Part shown: piece after piece, positions 8,146-17,241 of the stretch
Position numbering within the stretch: the first letter of the stretch is position 1
How the letters are laid out: each line of letters starts with the position of its first letter
Source: an uncultured Coriobacteriales bacterium
Lineage (GTDB): Bacteria > Actinomycetota > Coriobacteriia > Coriobacteriales > UMGS124
Length of the DNA stretch: 64,000 nt
Assembly: GCA_934636245.1 (NCBI GenBank)
Contig: CAKUAI010000016.1
Location: forward strand, 23,265-87,264
Reading direction: 5' to 3'
Position numbers and translations under genes: made by a program
Notes under the pieces: model-generated
Seen by the model: only the letters and a program-made list of their open reading frames with translations
Told to the model about the DNA's origin: nothing
Database searches by the model: none

Positions 8146-9204
8146 ATGAACAGCACCACAGCATTCACCGGCAAGACCCTCATGATCACGGGCGGCACGG
8201 GCAGCTTCGGAAACACCGTGCTCAAGCACTTCGTGAACACCGACCTGGCGGAGATCCGCATCTTCTCCCGCGACGAGAAGAAGCAGGACGACATGCGCCA
8301 CCGCCTGCAGGAGAGGAGCCCCGAGCTTGCCTCCAAGGTGCGCTTCTTCATCGGCGACGTGCGCGACGCCCAGAGCGTGCGAGACGCCATGCACGGCGTG
8401 GACTACATCTTCCACGCCGCCGCCCTCAAGCAGGTTCCCTCCTGCGAGTTCTTCCCCATGGAGGCCGTGCGCACCAACGTCCTGGGCACCGACAACGTCC
8501 TGCACGCCGCCATCGCCGAGGGCGTGGAGCGCGTCGTGTGCCTCTCGACCGACAAGGCCGCCTACCCCATCAACGCCATGGGCAAGTCCAAGGCCATGAT
8601 GGAGTCCATCATCTACGCCAACGCCCGCACGGGCGCCGGGCGCACCACCATCTGCTGCACCCGCTACGGCAACGTCATGTGCTCGCGCGGCAGCGTCATC
8701 CCGCTCTTCATCGACCGCATCCGCAGGGGCGAGCCGCTCACGGTGACCGACCCCTCCATGACCCGCTTCCTCATGAACTTGGACGAGGCGGTCGACCTCG
8801 TGCAGTTCGCCTTCGAGCACGCCCGCCCGGGCGACCTCTTCATCCAGAAGGCCCCCGCCTCCACCATCGGCGACCTGGCCGAGGCCGTCCAGGAGGTCTT
8901 CGGCCGCACGGGCACCCAGGTCATCGGCACCCGCCACGGCGAGAAGCTCTACGAGACGCTCATGACCTGCGAGGAGCGCCTGCGCGCCGAGGACATGGGC
9001 GGCTACTACCGCGTGAGCTGCGACTCCCGCGACCTCAACTACGACAAGTTCGTGGTGGACGGCGCAGTAAAGACCATGGCCGACGAGGCCTACACCTCCC
9101 ACAACACCGAGCGCCTCGACGTCGCCGGCACGGTCGCCAAGATCAAGACCGCCGAGTACGTGCAGCTGGCCCTTGAGGGCCGCGAGCACGAGGCGGTGCA
9201 GTAA
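8146..9204 (+). CDS. capE: UDP-GlcNAc 4,6-dehydratase/5-epimerase (CapE type)
   Basis: First enzyme of UDP-N-acetyl-L-fucosamine synthesis. The 352-residue short-chain dehydrogenase fold shows the NAD(P) loop 'ITGGTGSFGN', 'HAAALKQVPSCEFFPMEA', and 'LSTDKAAYPINAMGKSK', where the Tyr-X-X-X-Lys of ordinary SDR enzymes is replaced by the Met-X-X-X-Lys form of this subgroup. The next genes are CapF and CapG homologues in the correct order, which supports the CapE assignment over other Polysacc_synt_2 enzymes. G+C jumps sharply here relative to the flanks. Confidence 0.9.
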   Translation: MNSTTAFTGKTLMITGGTGSFGNTVLKHFVNTDLAEIRIFSRDEKKQDDMRHRLQERSPELASKVRFFIGDVRDAQSVRDAMHGVDYIFHAAALKQVPSCEFFPMEAVRTNVLGTDNVLHAAIAEGVERVVCLSTDKAAYPINAMGKSKAMMESIIYANARTGAGRTTICCTRYGNVMCSRGSVIPLFIDRIRRGEPLTVTDPSMTRFLMNLDEAVDLVQFAFEHARPGDLFIQKAPASTIGDLAEAVQEVFGRTGTQVIGTRHGEKLYETLMTCEERLRAEDMGGYYRVSCDSRDLNYDKFVVDGAVKTMADEAYTSHNTERLDVAGTVAKIKTAEYVQLALEGREHEAVQ

Positions 9205-10400
9205 TGGACATCCTGGTCACCGGCGCCAAGGGCATGGTGGGCACGGCCCTGTGCCGCGCGCTGAGGAACGTCAGCCGGGGCAAGGACCGCACGCGCCCGG
9301 GCCTGCAGGTGGGCGAGGTCTTCGAGTACGACATGCAGTCCACCCCCGCCGAGCTCGCCGAGTGGTGCTCCAGGGCGGGCTTCGTGTTCAACCTCGCCGG
9401 CGTCAACCGCCCCAAGGACCCGGCCGACTTCATGGCGGGCAACTTCGGCTTCGCCTCGCAGCTGCTCGACGCCCTCAAGGCGGCGGGCAACGCGTGCCCC
9501 GTCATGCTCTCCTCCTCGGTGCAGGCCACGCTCGCCGGCCGCTTCGGCGACTCCGAGTACGGCCGCTCCAAGCTCGCGGGCGAGGAGCTGTTCTTCGGGT
9601 ACGGCGAGCAGACGGGCGCCAAGGTGGCCGTCTACCGCTTCCCCAACCTCATGGGCCACTCCCGCCCCAACTACAACTCGGCCGTCTCCACCTTCTGCTG
9701 GGCGGTCGCCAACGACCGGCCCTACACGGTGAGCGACCCCTCCGTCGAGCTCGAGCTCCTCTACATCGACGACCTGGTGCAGGGCATGCTCGACCTCCTC
9801 GAGGGCAAGGAGCGGCGCTGCCGCTTCGAGGGCGTCGAGGCCGTCGCCGACCCCGAGGGGCGCTACTGCCACGTGCCCGTCGTCCACAAGGTGACGCTCG
9901 GGGAGATCGTCTCCCTGCTCCAGGAATTCAAGGCCCAGCCCGAGACGCTCCTCATGCCCGAGATGCCCGAGGGCTCCTTTGCCAAGAAGCTCTTCTCGCT
10001 GTACCTCACGTACCTGCCCGAGGAGGGGTTCAAGTACCCCTTCAAGATGAACTGCGACGCCCGCGGCTCCTTCACCGAGCTCGTGCACACGCGCGGCTGC
10101 GGGCAGGTCTCCGTGAACGTCGCCAAGCCGGGCGTCACCAAGGGCAACCACTGGCATGCCAGCAAGTGGGAGCAGTTCATCGTGGTTGCCGGCCACGGCC
10201 TCATCCGCGAGCGCAGCCTCTCGACGGGCGAGGTCGTGGAGTTCGAGGTCTCGGGCGACAGGATCGAGTCCGTGTACATGGTCCCCGGCTGGACGCACTC
10301 CATCACCAACCTCTCCGACACCGAGGACCTCGTGACCGTCATGACGTGCAACGAGGCGTTCGACCCGGAGAAGCCCGACACCTACTTCGAGGAGGTCTAG
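9204..10400 (+). CDS. capF: CapF-type epimerase/reductase with cupin domain
   Basis: A 398-residue bifunctional enzyme of the UDP-L-FucNAc pathway. The N-terminal SDR domain begins 'ILVTGAKGMVGTALCRAL' and carries a Tyr-Lys pair in 'SEYGRSKLAGEE'. The C-terminal part (about residue 285 on) is a cupin with 'KPGVTKGNHWHASKWEQF', which in CapF does the 3-epimerisation while the SDR domain does the reduction. It overlaps the capE stop by one base (TAATG). Confidence 0.93.
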   Translation: MDILVTGAKGMVGTALCRALRNVSRGKDRTRPGLQVGEVFEYDMQSTPAELAEWCSRAGFVFNLAGVNRPKDPADFMAGNFGFASQLLDALKAAGNACPVMLSSSVQATLAGRFGDSEYGRSKLAGEELFFGYGEQTGAKVAVYRFPNLMGHSRPNYNSAVSTFCWAVANDRPYTVSDPSVELELLYIDDLVQGMLDLLEGKERRCRFEGVEAVADPEGRYCHVPVVHKVTLGEIVSLLQEFKAQPETLLMPEMPEGSFAKKLFSLYLTYLPEEGFKYPFKMNCDARGSFTELVHTRGCGQVSVNVAKPGVTKGNHWHASKWEQFIVVAGHGLIRERSLSTGEVVEFEVSGDRIESVYMVPGWTHSITNLSDTEDLVTVMTCNEAFDPEKPDTYFEEV

Positions 10401-10405
10401 CCCCA

Positions 10406-11587
10406 ATGGCTGGAGACTACACCGACATTCATTTCGCCGACGACGACCGCCTGAAGCTGTTGATCATCGTGGGCACGCGCCCCGAGGTCATCAGGCTCTC
10501 GGAGGTCATCAAGAAGTGCCGCAGGCACTTCGACTGCCTGCTGGCTCACACCGGGCAGAACTACGACTACACCTTGAACGGCATCTTCTTCCGCGACCTG
10601 GAGCTCGCCGACCCCGACGTGTACCTGGACGCCGTGGGCGCCGACCTGGGCGAGACGGTGGGCAACATCGTCGCCGCCTCCTACAAGCTGATGGTGGCGA
10701 CGAGGCCCGACGCCCTGCTCATCCTGGGCGACACCAACTCGTGCCTCTCGGCCATCGCGGCCAAGAGGCTCCACATCCCCATCTTCCACATGGAGGCCGG
10801 CAACCGCTGCAAGGACGAGTGCCTGCCCGAGGAGACCAACCGACGCATCGTCGACGTGATCTCCGACGTGAACCTGGCCTACTCCGAGCACGCCCGCCGC
10901 TACCTCAGGGACACGGGCTGCGCCCCCGAGCGCACCTACGTGACGGGCAGCCCCATGGCCGAGGTCCTGCGCGCCAACCTGGCGAAGATCGAGGCGAGCG
11001 ACGTGCTGGGCGAGCTCGGCCTGGAGCCCAAGGGCTACATGCTCCTCTCGGCGCACCGCGAGGAGAACATCGACACCGAGGCGAACTTCCGCTCGCTCTT
11101 CACGGCGATCAACGCCCTGGCCGAGCGGTACGACATGCCCATCCTCTACAGCTGCCACCCCCGCTCGCGCAAGCGCCTGGAGGCCACGGGATTTGCGCTC
11201 GACCCGCGCGTGCGTATGCACGAGCCCATGGGCTTCCACGACTACAACTGCCTGCAGATGAACGCCTTCGCCGTGGTGTCGGACTCCGGCACCCTGCCCG
11301 AGGAGTCGAGCTTCTTCGCGAGCGTCGGCCGCCCCTTCCCGGCGGTGTGCATCCGCACCTCCACCGAGCGCCCCGAGGCCCTCGACAAGGCGTGCTTCAC
11401 CCTGGCCGGCATCTCCGAGAAGGGCTTGCTCCAGGCCGTGCGCACGGCGGTGGCCCTGGACGCCGAGGGCTCGCTGCCCCAGGCCCCCGTGCCCGACTAC
11501 GCCGACGAGTGCGTGTCCACCAAGGTCGTGAAGATCATCCAGAGCTACACCGGCGTGGTGGACAAGATGGTGTGGAGGAAGGGGTAA
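10406..11587 (+). CDS. capG: UDP-N-acetylglucosamine 2-epimerase, CapG type
   Basis: A 393-residue non-hydrolysing 2-epimerase. Signatures are 'IVGTRPEVIRLSEVI', 'HTGQNYDYTLNGIFF', 'LGDTNSCLSAIAAKRL', 'HMEAGNRC', 'EETNRRIVDVISDVNL' and 'LSAHREENID'. In this position it completes the CapE-CapF-CapG route to UDP-N-acetyl-L-fucosamine; a WecB role in ManNAc synthesis is the alternative. The ATG at 10406 has GGAGG upstream; the frame can be extended far back but only as a shadow of capF. Confidence 0.93.
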   Translation: MAGDYTDIHFADDDRLKLLIIVGTRPEVIRLSEVIKKCRRHFDCLLAHTGQNYDYTLNGIFFRDLELADPDVYLDAVGADLGETVGNIVAASYKLMVATRPDALLILGDTNSCLSAIAAKRLHIPIFHMEAGNRCKDECLPEETNRRIVDVISDVNLAYSEHARRYLRDTGCAPERTYVTGSPMAEVLRANLAKIEASDVLGELGLEPKGYMLLSAHREENIDTEANFRSLFTAINALAERYDMPILYSCHPRSRKRLEATGFALDPRVRMHEPMGFHDYNCLQMNAFAVVSDSGTLPEESSFFASVGRPFPAVCIRTSTERPEALDKACFTLAGISEKGLLQAVRTAVALDAEGSLPQAPVPDYADECVSTKVVKIIQSYTGVVDKMVWRKG

Positions 11588-11589
11588 TC

Positions 11590-12105
11590 GTGGGGGCCGC
11601 CTACAAGATACTTGATGGTGTCTCGCGCGCTTACAACAAGCTGCTGCTGTCTCCCGCCCTCTGTCGTTCTTTTGCGGCCTGCGGTGAGAACGTGACAATC
11701 GGGCGTCGTAGCGAGGTGGCTGGAGCAGGGAACATCTCCGTGGGCCACGATGTTTATCTGGGCCCGGGTGCCACTCTGCTTACCACTCGTGCGAAGATTT
11801 GTATCGGTGATTATGTGATGAGTGGCCCCAATTTGACCATCATCACGGGAGATCACCGCACTGATATTCTCGACCGTCCCATGATGTCGCTGACAGATGG
11901 CGACAAGCTTCCTGAGAACGATCAAGACGTCATCGTGGGCAATGACGTGTGGATGGGAAGCAGCGTGACGATTCTTAAAGGCGTTCATGTCGCCGACCAT
12001 TGCGTAATTGCCGCAGGTGCCGTTGTGACTAAAGACGTGGGTCCCGAGTATTCAATCTGGGGGGGGGTTCCTGCTCGCTGCCTAGGCTCGCGGTTTAAGG
12101 ATTAA
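11590..12105 (+). CDS. Hexapeptide-repeat acyltransferase
   Basis: A 171-residue left-handed beta-helix acyltransferase (LbH/WbbJ type), probably acetylating a sugar of the repeat unit from acetyl-CoA. Hexapeptide turns run from 'VTIGRRSEVAGAGNISVG' to 'VIAAGAVVTKDV', and the catalytic His is likely the one in 'ITGDHRTD'. A GTG start at 11590 follows GGAAGGGG, two bases after capG. The codons of the C-terminal 'IWGGVPA' contain a G9 run at 12059-12067, a slippage-prone tract now in frame. Confidence 0.85.
   Translation: MGAAYKILDGVSRAYNKLLLSPALCRSFAACGENVTIGRRSEVAGAGNISVGHDVYLGPGATLLTTRAKICIGDYVMSGPNLTIITGDHRTDILDRPMMSLTDGDKLPENDQDVIVGNDVWMGSSVTILKGVHVADHCVIAAGAVVTKDVGPEYSIWGGVPARCLGSRFKD
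12059..12067 (+). repeat. G9 mononucleotide tract inside acyltransferase gene
   Basis: Nine consecutive G encode Trp-Gly-Gly near the C-terminus. Gain or loss of one base would change the last 15 or so residues, including the conserved loop that closes the active-site region in this fold. The present length keeps the gene in frame. Confidence 0.7.
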
Positions 12106-12107
12106 AG

Positions 12108-13193
12108 ATGACGATGGATTCCTCGCTAGCAAACATATCAGCCAAAGTCCTTATGGTCGGCCCCGACCTTTCGCTTCACGGCGGTATCGTCTCTGTAGTG
12201 AAGGGCTATATGGGGGGTGGTCTTCCTGAGGCGTGTGACGGTTTCGAGTATCTAGGTACCGGCGTTGGCTCCTCGAAGATTGGCAAGTCCGTTGCCTTTG
12301 CTCGTGCCTTGGCGCGTTATAGGTGCATATTGCCCGCATACGATATCGTGCACCTGCACATTAGCGCACGGGGCTCGTACAAGCGTAAGTCGATTATGGC
12401 ACGCATGGCTCGCAAGGCCGGCAAGCGTGTCATACTGCACGACCATGACGGTGAGTTTGCCAAGGCCTTCGAGGAGGGTGGGGAAGCTTACCGGCGTGAT
12501 GTAAGAGAGACCTTCGGCGCAGCTGATTGCGTGGTGGTGCTCTCAAAGGAGTGGCGAGACTACTTCGCAGTAAACGTCTGCGACCCAGGCAAGATAATCG
12601 TCGTGCACAATGGTGTTAGCGTGCCGGCGCAGCCGTGCTCACCTTGTTCGCATCAAGACGTCCTATTTTTAGGACGCCTTGATGCGAACAAGAGCCCTGA
12701 CGTGCTCTTGCGCGCATCAAGGGAAGTGCTAAAGCGCTTTCCAGAGACGAAGGTCATCTTTGGCGGTGACGGTGAAGTCGAAAAGAATGAGGCCCTTGCC
12801 AAAGAGCTTGGCATCGCTGATAGGTGTGAGTTCCATGGTTGGGTCTCGGGCGATGAGCGTGAGGCACTCTTTGAACGCGCTGCGGTGTACTGCCTGCCAT
12901 CTAAGAACGAGGGTTTGCCCATGAGCGTATTGGAGGCAATGGCGAGGGGAATTCCGACCGTTGCGACTCCCGTGGGTGGGATACCGCAAGTTATCGAAAA
13001 CGGTACGACTGGATTCCTTGTCAAGGGTGACGACGTCGAAGCTCTTGCAGAGAAACTGATGCTTCTCCTGGGTAACTCAACTTTGCGCGAGACAGTTGGC
13101 ATGGCTTCCAGGGAAACAATAAAGCGCTCTTTTAGTATCGAGCGCAGTGTTGACGAGATGATTGAGGTATACAGAGGTTGTCTGTGCGACTGA
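12108..13193 (+). CDS. Family 4 glycosyltransferase (GT-B)
   Basis: A 361-residue GT-B enzyme that would transfer a sugar from a nucleotide donor onto the growing repeat unit. The N-terminal half has the glycine-rich 'DLSLHGGIVSVV' and 'VHLHISARGSYKRKS'; the C-terminal donor-binding half has 'VLFLGRLDANKSPDVLL', 'EFHGWVSGDER', and the E-X7-E type segment 'SKNEGLPMSVLEAMARG'. It starts three bases after the acyltransferase stop. Donor and acceptor cannot be deduced. Confidence 0.9.
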   Translation: MTMDSSLANISAKVLMVGPDLSLHGGIVSVVKGYMGGGLPEACDGFEYLGTGVGSSKIGKSVAFARALARYRCILPAYDIVHLHISARGSYKRKSIMARMARKAGKRVILHDHDGEFAKAFEEGGEAYRRDVRETFGAADCVVVLSKEWRDYFAVNVCDPGKIIVVHNGVSVPAQPCSPCSHQDVLFLGRLDANKSPDVLLRASREVLKRFPETKVIFGGDGEVEKNEALAKELGIADRCEFHGWVSGDEREALFERAAVYCLPSKNEGLPMSVLEAMARGIPTVATPVGGIPQVIENGTTGFLVKGDDVEALAEKLMLLLGNSTLRETVGMASRETIKRSFSIERSVDEMIEVYRGCLCD

Positions 13194-13301
13194 TTATAGA
13201 TACCAGGTGTTATAACGCATTGTGATGGCAAAAAGTAAGGTGTAATGCGTTGAGGTTTGATTCTCTGTGCGTTTGGATTTACTAAAGTTAAAAGGTCGAG
13301 T

Positions 13302-14399
13302 ATGACTTCTTCCTATGACAAAACTAAGTTGATTTCCAAGTGCGATAAGGCTGAAATATGCTTTGTTGCGCCTTCACTTGGCGGTGGTGGTGCCGAGCGT
13401 GTCGCCCTGGCTCTTGCCTCATTCTTTTTGGAAAAGGGTTACTCATTCACCATTATCCTAACAAAGGATAAAAGTGTGCATTATAAGGTTCCGCAGGGAG
13501 CTGCGCTCATCGATGATATCGCGGATCAATCTGTTAAGCCCTTACAGCAGATAGCCTACATTCGCCGACTGATGAAAGCTAAGCCGTCGGCTGTCTTCAT
13601 GTCGTTCCTGCCACATCAGAACATCTACACGCTTCTCGCATCGATTGGGCTACCGAATAAGGTGGTCATTTCGGTTCGAAATGACCCGCGATTTGATTTC
13701 CCGGGTAGTACCGTATTACCGCGTGTTCGTAACATTCTGTATCGTAAAGCGGATGCCATTGTCTTTCAGACCGAGGCGCAGGCGGAGCTGCTACCTAGCG
13801 GGCTAAAGGCGAAAGGGACGGTTATTTTTAATCCGCTTTCAGAGGCTGTGCCCGAACCCTATGATGGGGAGAGGCGAAAAGTAATTACGACGTCAGGTCG
13901 CCTGGAAGAGCAAAAGAACCACGAGATGACAATACGCGCATTCGCCAGGTTTCATGCTAGCCATCCTGATTACATGCTTGAAATTTTTGGCGAGGGGTCG
14001 TTGGATGCTCGCTTGAGGGAGCTTGTTTCCGAAGTGGGTGTTGCGGACGCAGTGTCTTTCAAAGGGTTCTCACCCAACGCGCTTGACTACATTCGGACTT
14101 CTGCCGCCTTCGTGATGTCATCGCGATTTGAGGGCTTATCGAACTCCATGCTTGAGTCTTTGTGTATGGGCGTACCTACTATCTGTACGCGGTGCATGGG
14201 CGGGGGCGCTGAGGCTGTGATTAACGACGGCATCAACGGTATTCTCGTTGACATTGATGATGTTGAAGCTGAGGCCAATGCGATGGTACGCCTCGTTGAC
14301 GATTCGGAGTATGCGCAAGCTATTAGTTTGCATGCGAGGGAATTGCGTCAACAACTGTCGCTCGAGACGATTGGTGATAAATGGCTGTCTCTTCTCTAA
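13302..14399 (+). CDS. Family 4 glycosyltransferase (GT-B)
   Basis: A 365-residue GT-B enzyme. The N-terminus shows 'FVAPSLGGGGAERVALALA', typical for this group. The donor domain has 'TTSGRLEEQKNHEMTIRAF', 'LEIFGEGSLDARL', 'SFKGFSPNALDYI' and 'SRFEGLSNSMLESLCMG'. The ATG at 13302 was taken over a TTG at 13257. About 110 bases of lower-G+C sequence separate it from the gene before. From here to the end of the Wzx gene the DNA is notably A+T richer, which suggests these repeat-unit-specific genes arrived from elsewhere. Confidence 0.88.
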   Translation: MTSSYDKTKLISKCDKAEICFVAPSLGGGGAERVALALASFFLEKGYSFTIILTKDKSVHYKVPQGAALIDDIADQSVKPLQQIAYIRRLMKAKPSAVFMSFLPHQNIYTLLASIGLPNKVVISVRNDPRFDFPGSTVLPRVRNILYRKADAIVFQTEAQAELLPSGLKAKGTVIFNPLSEAVPEPYDGERRKVITTSGRLEEQKNHEMTIRAFARFHASHPDYMLEIFGEGSLDARLRELVSEVGVADAVSFKGFSPNALDYIRTSAAFVMSSRFEGLSNSMLESLCMGVPTICTRCMGGGAEAVINDGINGILVDIDDVEAEANAMVRLVDDSEYAQAISLHARELRQQLSLETIGDKWLSLL

Positions 14400-15661
14400 T
14401 AGCTAAACAGACGAGCAATAGAAGAAACGCATCAATGTCAAGAAGGCTGGGCGGGTTACCCGTCTCGGCTTTCTTGTTTTATGTTGCCCTGGCAGCTGGA
14501 TTCTTGATGCCGCTAATCAGAGATCTCGGCGGCTCATATACCGTCGCATCTGAATGGGAAACGACGAGATTCGCGTTTCGTACGAGTGCGGGGGCACTTG
14601 CAACATTCCTTGACTACTTGCAGCAAACGTGCTTGCTAATCTTGCTAGCCAAGTCGATTTTTTTTAATCGAAATAGGCATCCGTTGCTTTCTATTCTAGG
14701 CATTGCGGGTTTTGGTATCTATGGGGCAATCGAGGTTTTTATCCAAGGGACGGGCATACTTGACTTGTTGTTTGGAAGCGTGCCTGTAACGGTATTTTTA
14801 ATTCCGCTTTTTATCCTTGTTGCAGATGAGCAAGATTTGTCCGAACGTTTGATCCAATTAGCGCCGCGCGCCGCCCTGATTGCTTTTGTTCTTGGATTTG
14901 GATCTATAGTCCGTTTTCATATACTGTGTGGGTGGGGTAGTACGGTCGGCTGGTGTCCCGCTAGAGATTACTTTGCTTTAGGTATCAGCTATTTGTGGAT
15001 TACAGCGGCTTTTGCTTCCGAACAACAATGCGGTTATCTAAAAAAAGTTTTGCTTTGTGCAGGCTCAATCCTTTTTGCTTTCTTGATTGCCACAAGAAGT
15101 TGGGTGATTCAGTCCGTTTTGATCTTGTTGTATATAGCCGTCTCAAGCCCGTCAATGTCGAAAAGGTTTCGACGGGTGTTATATACAATCGTAGCGGTCA
15201 TAGGTGCCGTTCTTGTGGCCAGTATGGTCTTTCCGGATGCATTGAGTACTTTTGCGGACAGGATCGGTGAGGATTCTAGGAGCGGCCAATACGATACCTT
15301 TTTCTCCCAAGTTGACCCGTTGAGCTTGGTGCTGGGAAATGGGTCGACAGCCGGGTATGTTTATGGCACTCAGACGAATTACTTATTTTTCGACAATCAG
15401 TTCATGTTCTTGATGTTTCATTATGGGATTATTCCAGCCCTGATACTGGCGTTTGTACTGATTAAGACGATTGTATCGAGCAAGATGGCAAACGGCGGTT
15501 CCTGCCGATTTGTTGCCGTTATGTACTTGGCTGCTCTTTTGGGACTCTCAAATTATTACTCCTATGCACTGAACCCAGGGATAGCGTCTCTATTCATGGC
15601 TTTTGGCATGTCGATCACTCAACGCGAGATGCAAAAGCCCAATCAGACTGCGATTGGGTAA
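14381..15661 (+). CDS. O-antigen/polysaccharide polymerase (Wzy-like)
   Basis: A 426-residue protein with about ten or more membrane helices and a large hydrophilic loop near residues 290-330 ('FADRIGEDSRSGQYDTFF'), the architecture of Wzy polymerases, which join lipid-linked repeat units on the outer face of the membrane. Sequence conservation in this family is poor, so the call rests on topology and position beside Wzx. The start at 14381 overlaps the preceding gene by 19 bases; the ATG at 14435 is an alternative. A T8 run occurs near 14658-14665. Confidence 0.75.
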   Translation: MAVSSLIAKQTSNRRNASMSRRLGGLPVSAFLFYVALAAGFLMPLIRDLGGSYTVASEWETTRFAFRTSAGALATFLDYLQQTCLLILLAKSIFFNRNRHPLLSILGIAGFGIYGAIEVFIQGTGILDLLFGSVPVTVFLIPLFILVADEQDLSERLIQLAPRAALIAFVLGFGSIVRFHILCGWGSTVGWCPARDYFALGISYLWITAAFASEQQCGYLKKVLLCAGSILFAFLIATRSWVIQSVLILLYIAVSSPSMSKRFRRVLYTIVAVIGAVLVASMVFPDALSTFADRIGEDSRSGQYDTFFSQVDPLSLVLGNGSTAGYVYGTQTNYLFFDNQFMFLMFHYGIIPALILAFVLIKTIVSSKMANGGSCRFVAVMYLAALLGLSNYYSYALNPGIASLFMAFGMSITQREMQKPNQTAIG

Positions 15662-15663
15662 TC

Positions 15664-17118
15664 ATGTCGGACTCGCTGAAACAGACAGCAACCAAGAGTA
15701 TGTTTTGGGCTGTAGGAGAGAGGTTTCTCACCCAAGGGACCTTGTTTATAATCTCATTGGTTCTTGCGCGGATTCTGTCTCCTGAAGACTATGGCGTCCT
15801 GTCGCTTCTTTTGGTGTTTATCAATCTCGCGGACGTATTGGTTACAAATGGCTTGGGTGAGGCGCTGATTCAAAAGAACGAACCTGGCAAGGTCGATTAT
15901 GGCACCATATTTGTGACTGGTCTCGCTATGTCGATTTTGCTCTACGGCCTCTTCTTCTTGGCTGCGGACGCAATAGCTGCTTTTTATGGAATGGGTCAGA
16001 TAGGTTTTTATCTTCGCGTGCTTGCATTGAGGCTTCCGTTTTCGGCGCTGAATGCAATTCAAAAGGCTTATATAGCTAAAGCTTTCTTATTTAGAAAGCA
16101 ATTTGTAGCATCCACGTTGGGTTCGTTGTTATCTGGTGCGTGCGCAATAGGTATGGCATTGTATGGATTCGGAATCTACTCGCTGATTGCCCAACAACTC
16201 CTAAGCATCGTTTTGACAAGTTTGATTATGGCGTTGCAGACTAAATGGCTGCCTCAGTTCGCTTTTTCCAAGCAGTCGTTCAAGGCATTGGTTCCGCTTG
16301 GTATTCAATTTTGCGGTGCCAGCTTAATTAACTCGATTTATACCGAGGGTCGTTCGCTTATTATTGGCAAGTTTTACTCGGCGGCTGATTTGGCTTACTT
16401 CAATAGGGGCAATCAGTTCCCGTCATTGGTAATCGGGAACCTGAATGCGCCTATTAGTAATGTAATGCTTCCTGTTATGTGCAAGGTAAATGGGGACAAA
16501 CAACGATTAAGGTCAGTTTTACAAAAAGCAATCAGGCTGTCTTCCTACCTTGTGTTTCCCATGATGGCAATCCTCGCCGGTTGCGCGCCGACTCTTGTGA
16601 CGGTGCTTTTGACAGATAAGTGGTCTGCATGTGTGCCTTATCTTCAACTAGGGTGTATTTTCTTTCTATTCCAACCACTTCAGACCATGAATTGGCAGGC
16701 ATTGAAAGCCATGGGTGAAGGAGCATGCTGCCTGCGTCTCGAAATTGTCAAAAAGGTGATTTGTTTTGGATTGTTATTTGCGTCAATTCCATTTGGCGTT
16801 ATAGGTATTGCCGTGGCGAGCGCTGTCTCAGGCCTGTTCTCGATGGCTGTCAACATTGTCCCCGTTAAGCGGTTGCTCAACTATGGCATCAAGGATCAAA
16901 TATGGGACATAGCCAAACCCGCACTGGCTTCGGGTGTTTGCTTTTTGATAATGCTACTCATCGGCAAGGTCGATATGGCACCGGTGGCCCTGCTGGCGGT
17001 TCAATTGCTGGCCGGATTAGCAGTTTACATTTTGGAATCTGTAGTGTTTAAGTTAGATGGCCTTGCAGTTATTCGTGGCGAGCTTCATTCAAAGAAGGCT
17101 CAGAAGGATGCTGCGTAA
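15664..17118 (+). CDS. Polysaccharide flippase (Wzx, MOP superfamily)
   Basis: A 484-residue protein with about 12-14 membrane helices. The N-terminal 'SMFWAVGERFLTQGTLFII' and 'ILSPEDYGVLSLLLVFINL' are typical for Wzx/MviN-like exporters, and 'YFNRGNQFPSLV' is a common internal motif. It would flip undecaprenyl-linked repeat units across the membrane for polymerisation by the neighbouring Wzy. It follows wzy by two bases. Confidence 0.9.
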   Translation: MSDSLKQTATKSMFWAVGERFLTQGTLFIISLVLARILSPEDYGVLSLLLVFINLADVLVTNGLGEALIQKNEPGKVDYGTIFVTGLAMSILLYGLFFLAADAIAAFYGMGQIGFYLRVLALRLPFSALNAIQKAYIAKAFLFRKQFVASTLGSLLSGACAIGMALYGFGIYSLIAQQLLSIVLTSLIMALQTKWLPQFAFSKQSFKALVPLGIQFCGASLINSIYTEGRSLIIGKFYSAADLAYFNRGNQFPSLVIGNLNAPISNVMLPVMCKVNGDKQRLRSVLQKAIRLSSYLVFPMMAILAGCAPTLVTVLLTDKWSACVPYLQLGCIFFLFQPLQTMNWQALKAMGEGACCLRLEIVKKVICFGLLFASIPFGVIGIAVASAVSGLFSMAVNIVPVKRLLNYGIKDQIWDIAKPALASGVCFLIMLLIGKVDMAPVALLAVQLLAGLAVYILESVVFKLDGLAVIRGELHSKKAQKDAA

Positions 17119-17241
17119 AAGAGGGTGACGGTCTTTTTAAGGATGCTGTCATCACTTCATCGATGCGGTTATTGGCTGAAAGTCTTTTGTCTACCAGTGC
17201 AATGTTATTTGTTGATGGCTGGGCAAAGAAGGGTGCGTCTA

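Noticed and set aside
9173..10405. Very long plus-strand frame (804 residues) running from capF into capG
   Set aside because: Its first 410 residues are Arg/Gly/Pro-rich and are the shadow of capF in another frame; the true gene starts at 10406 with GGAGG upstream.
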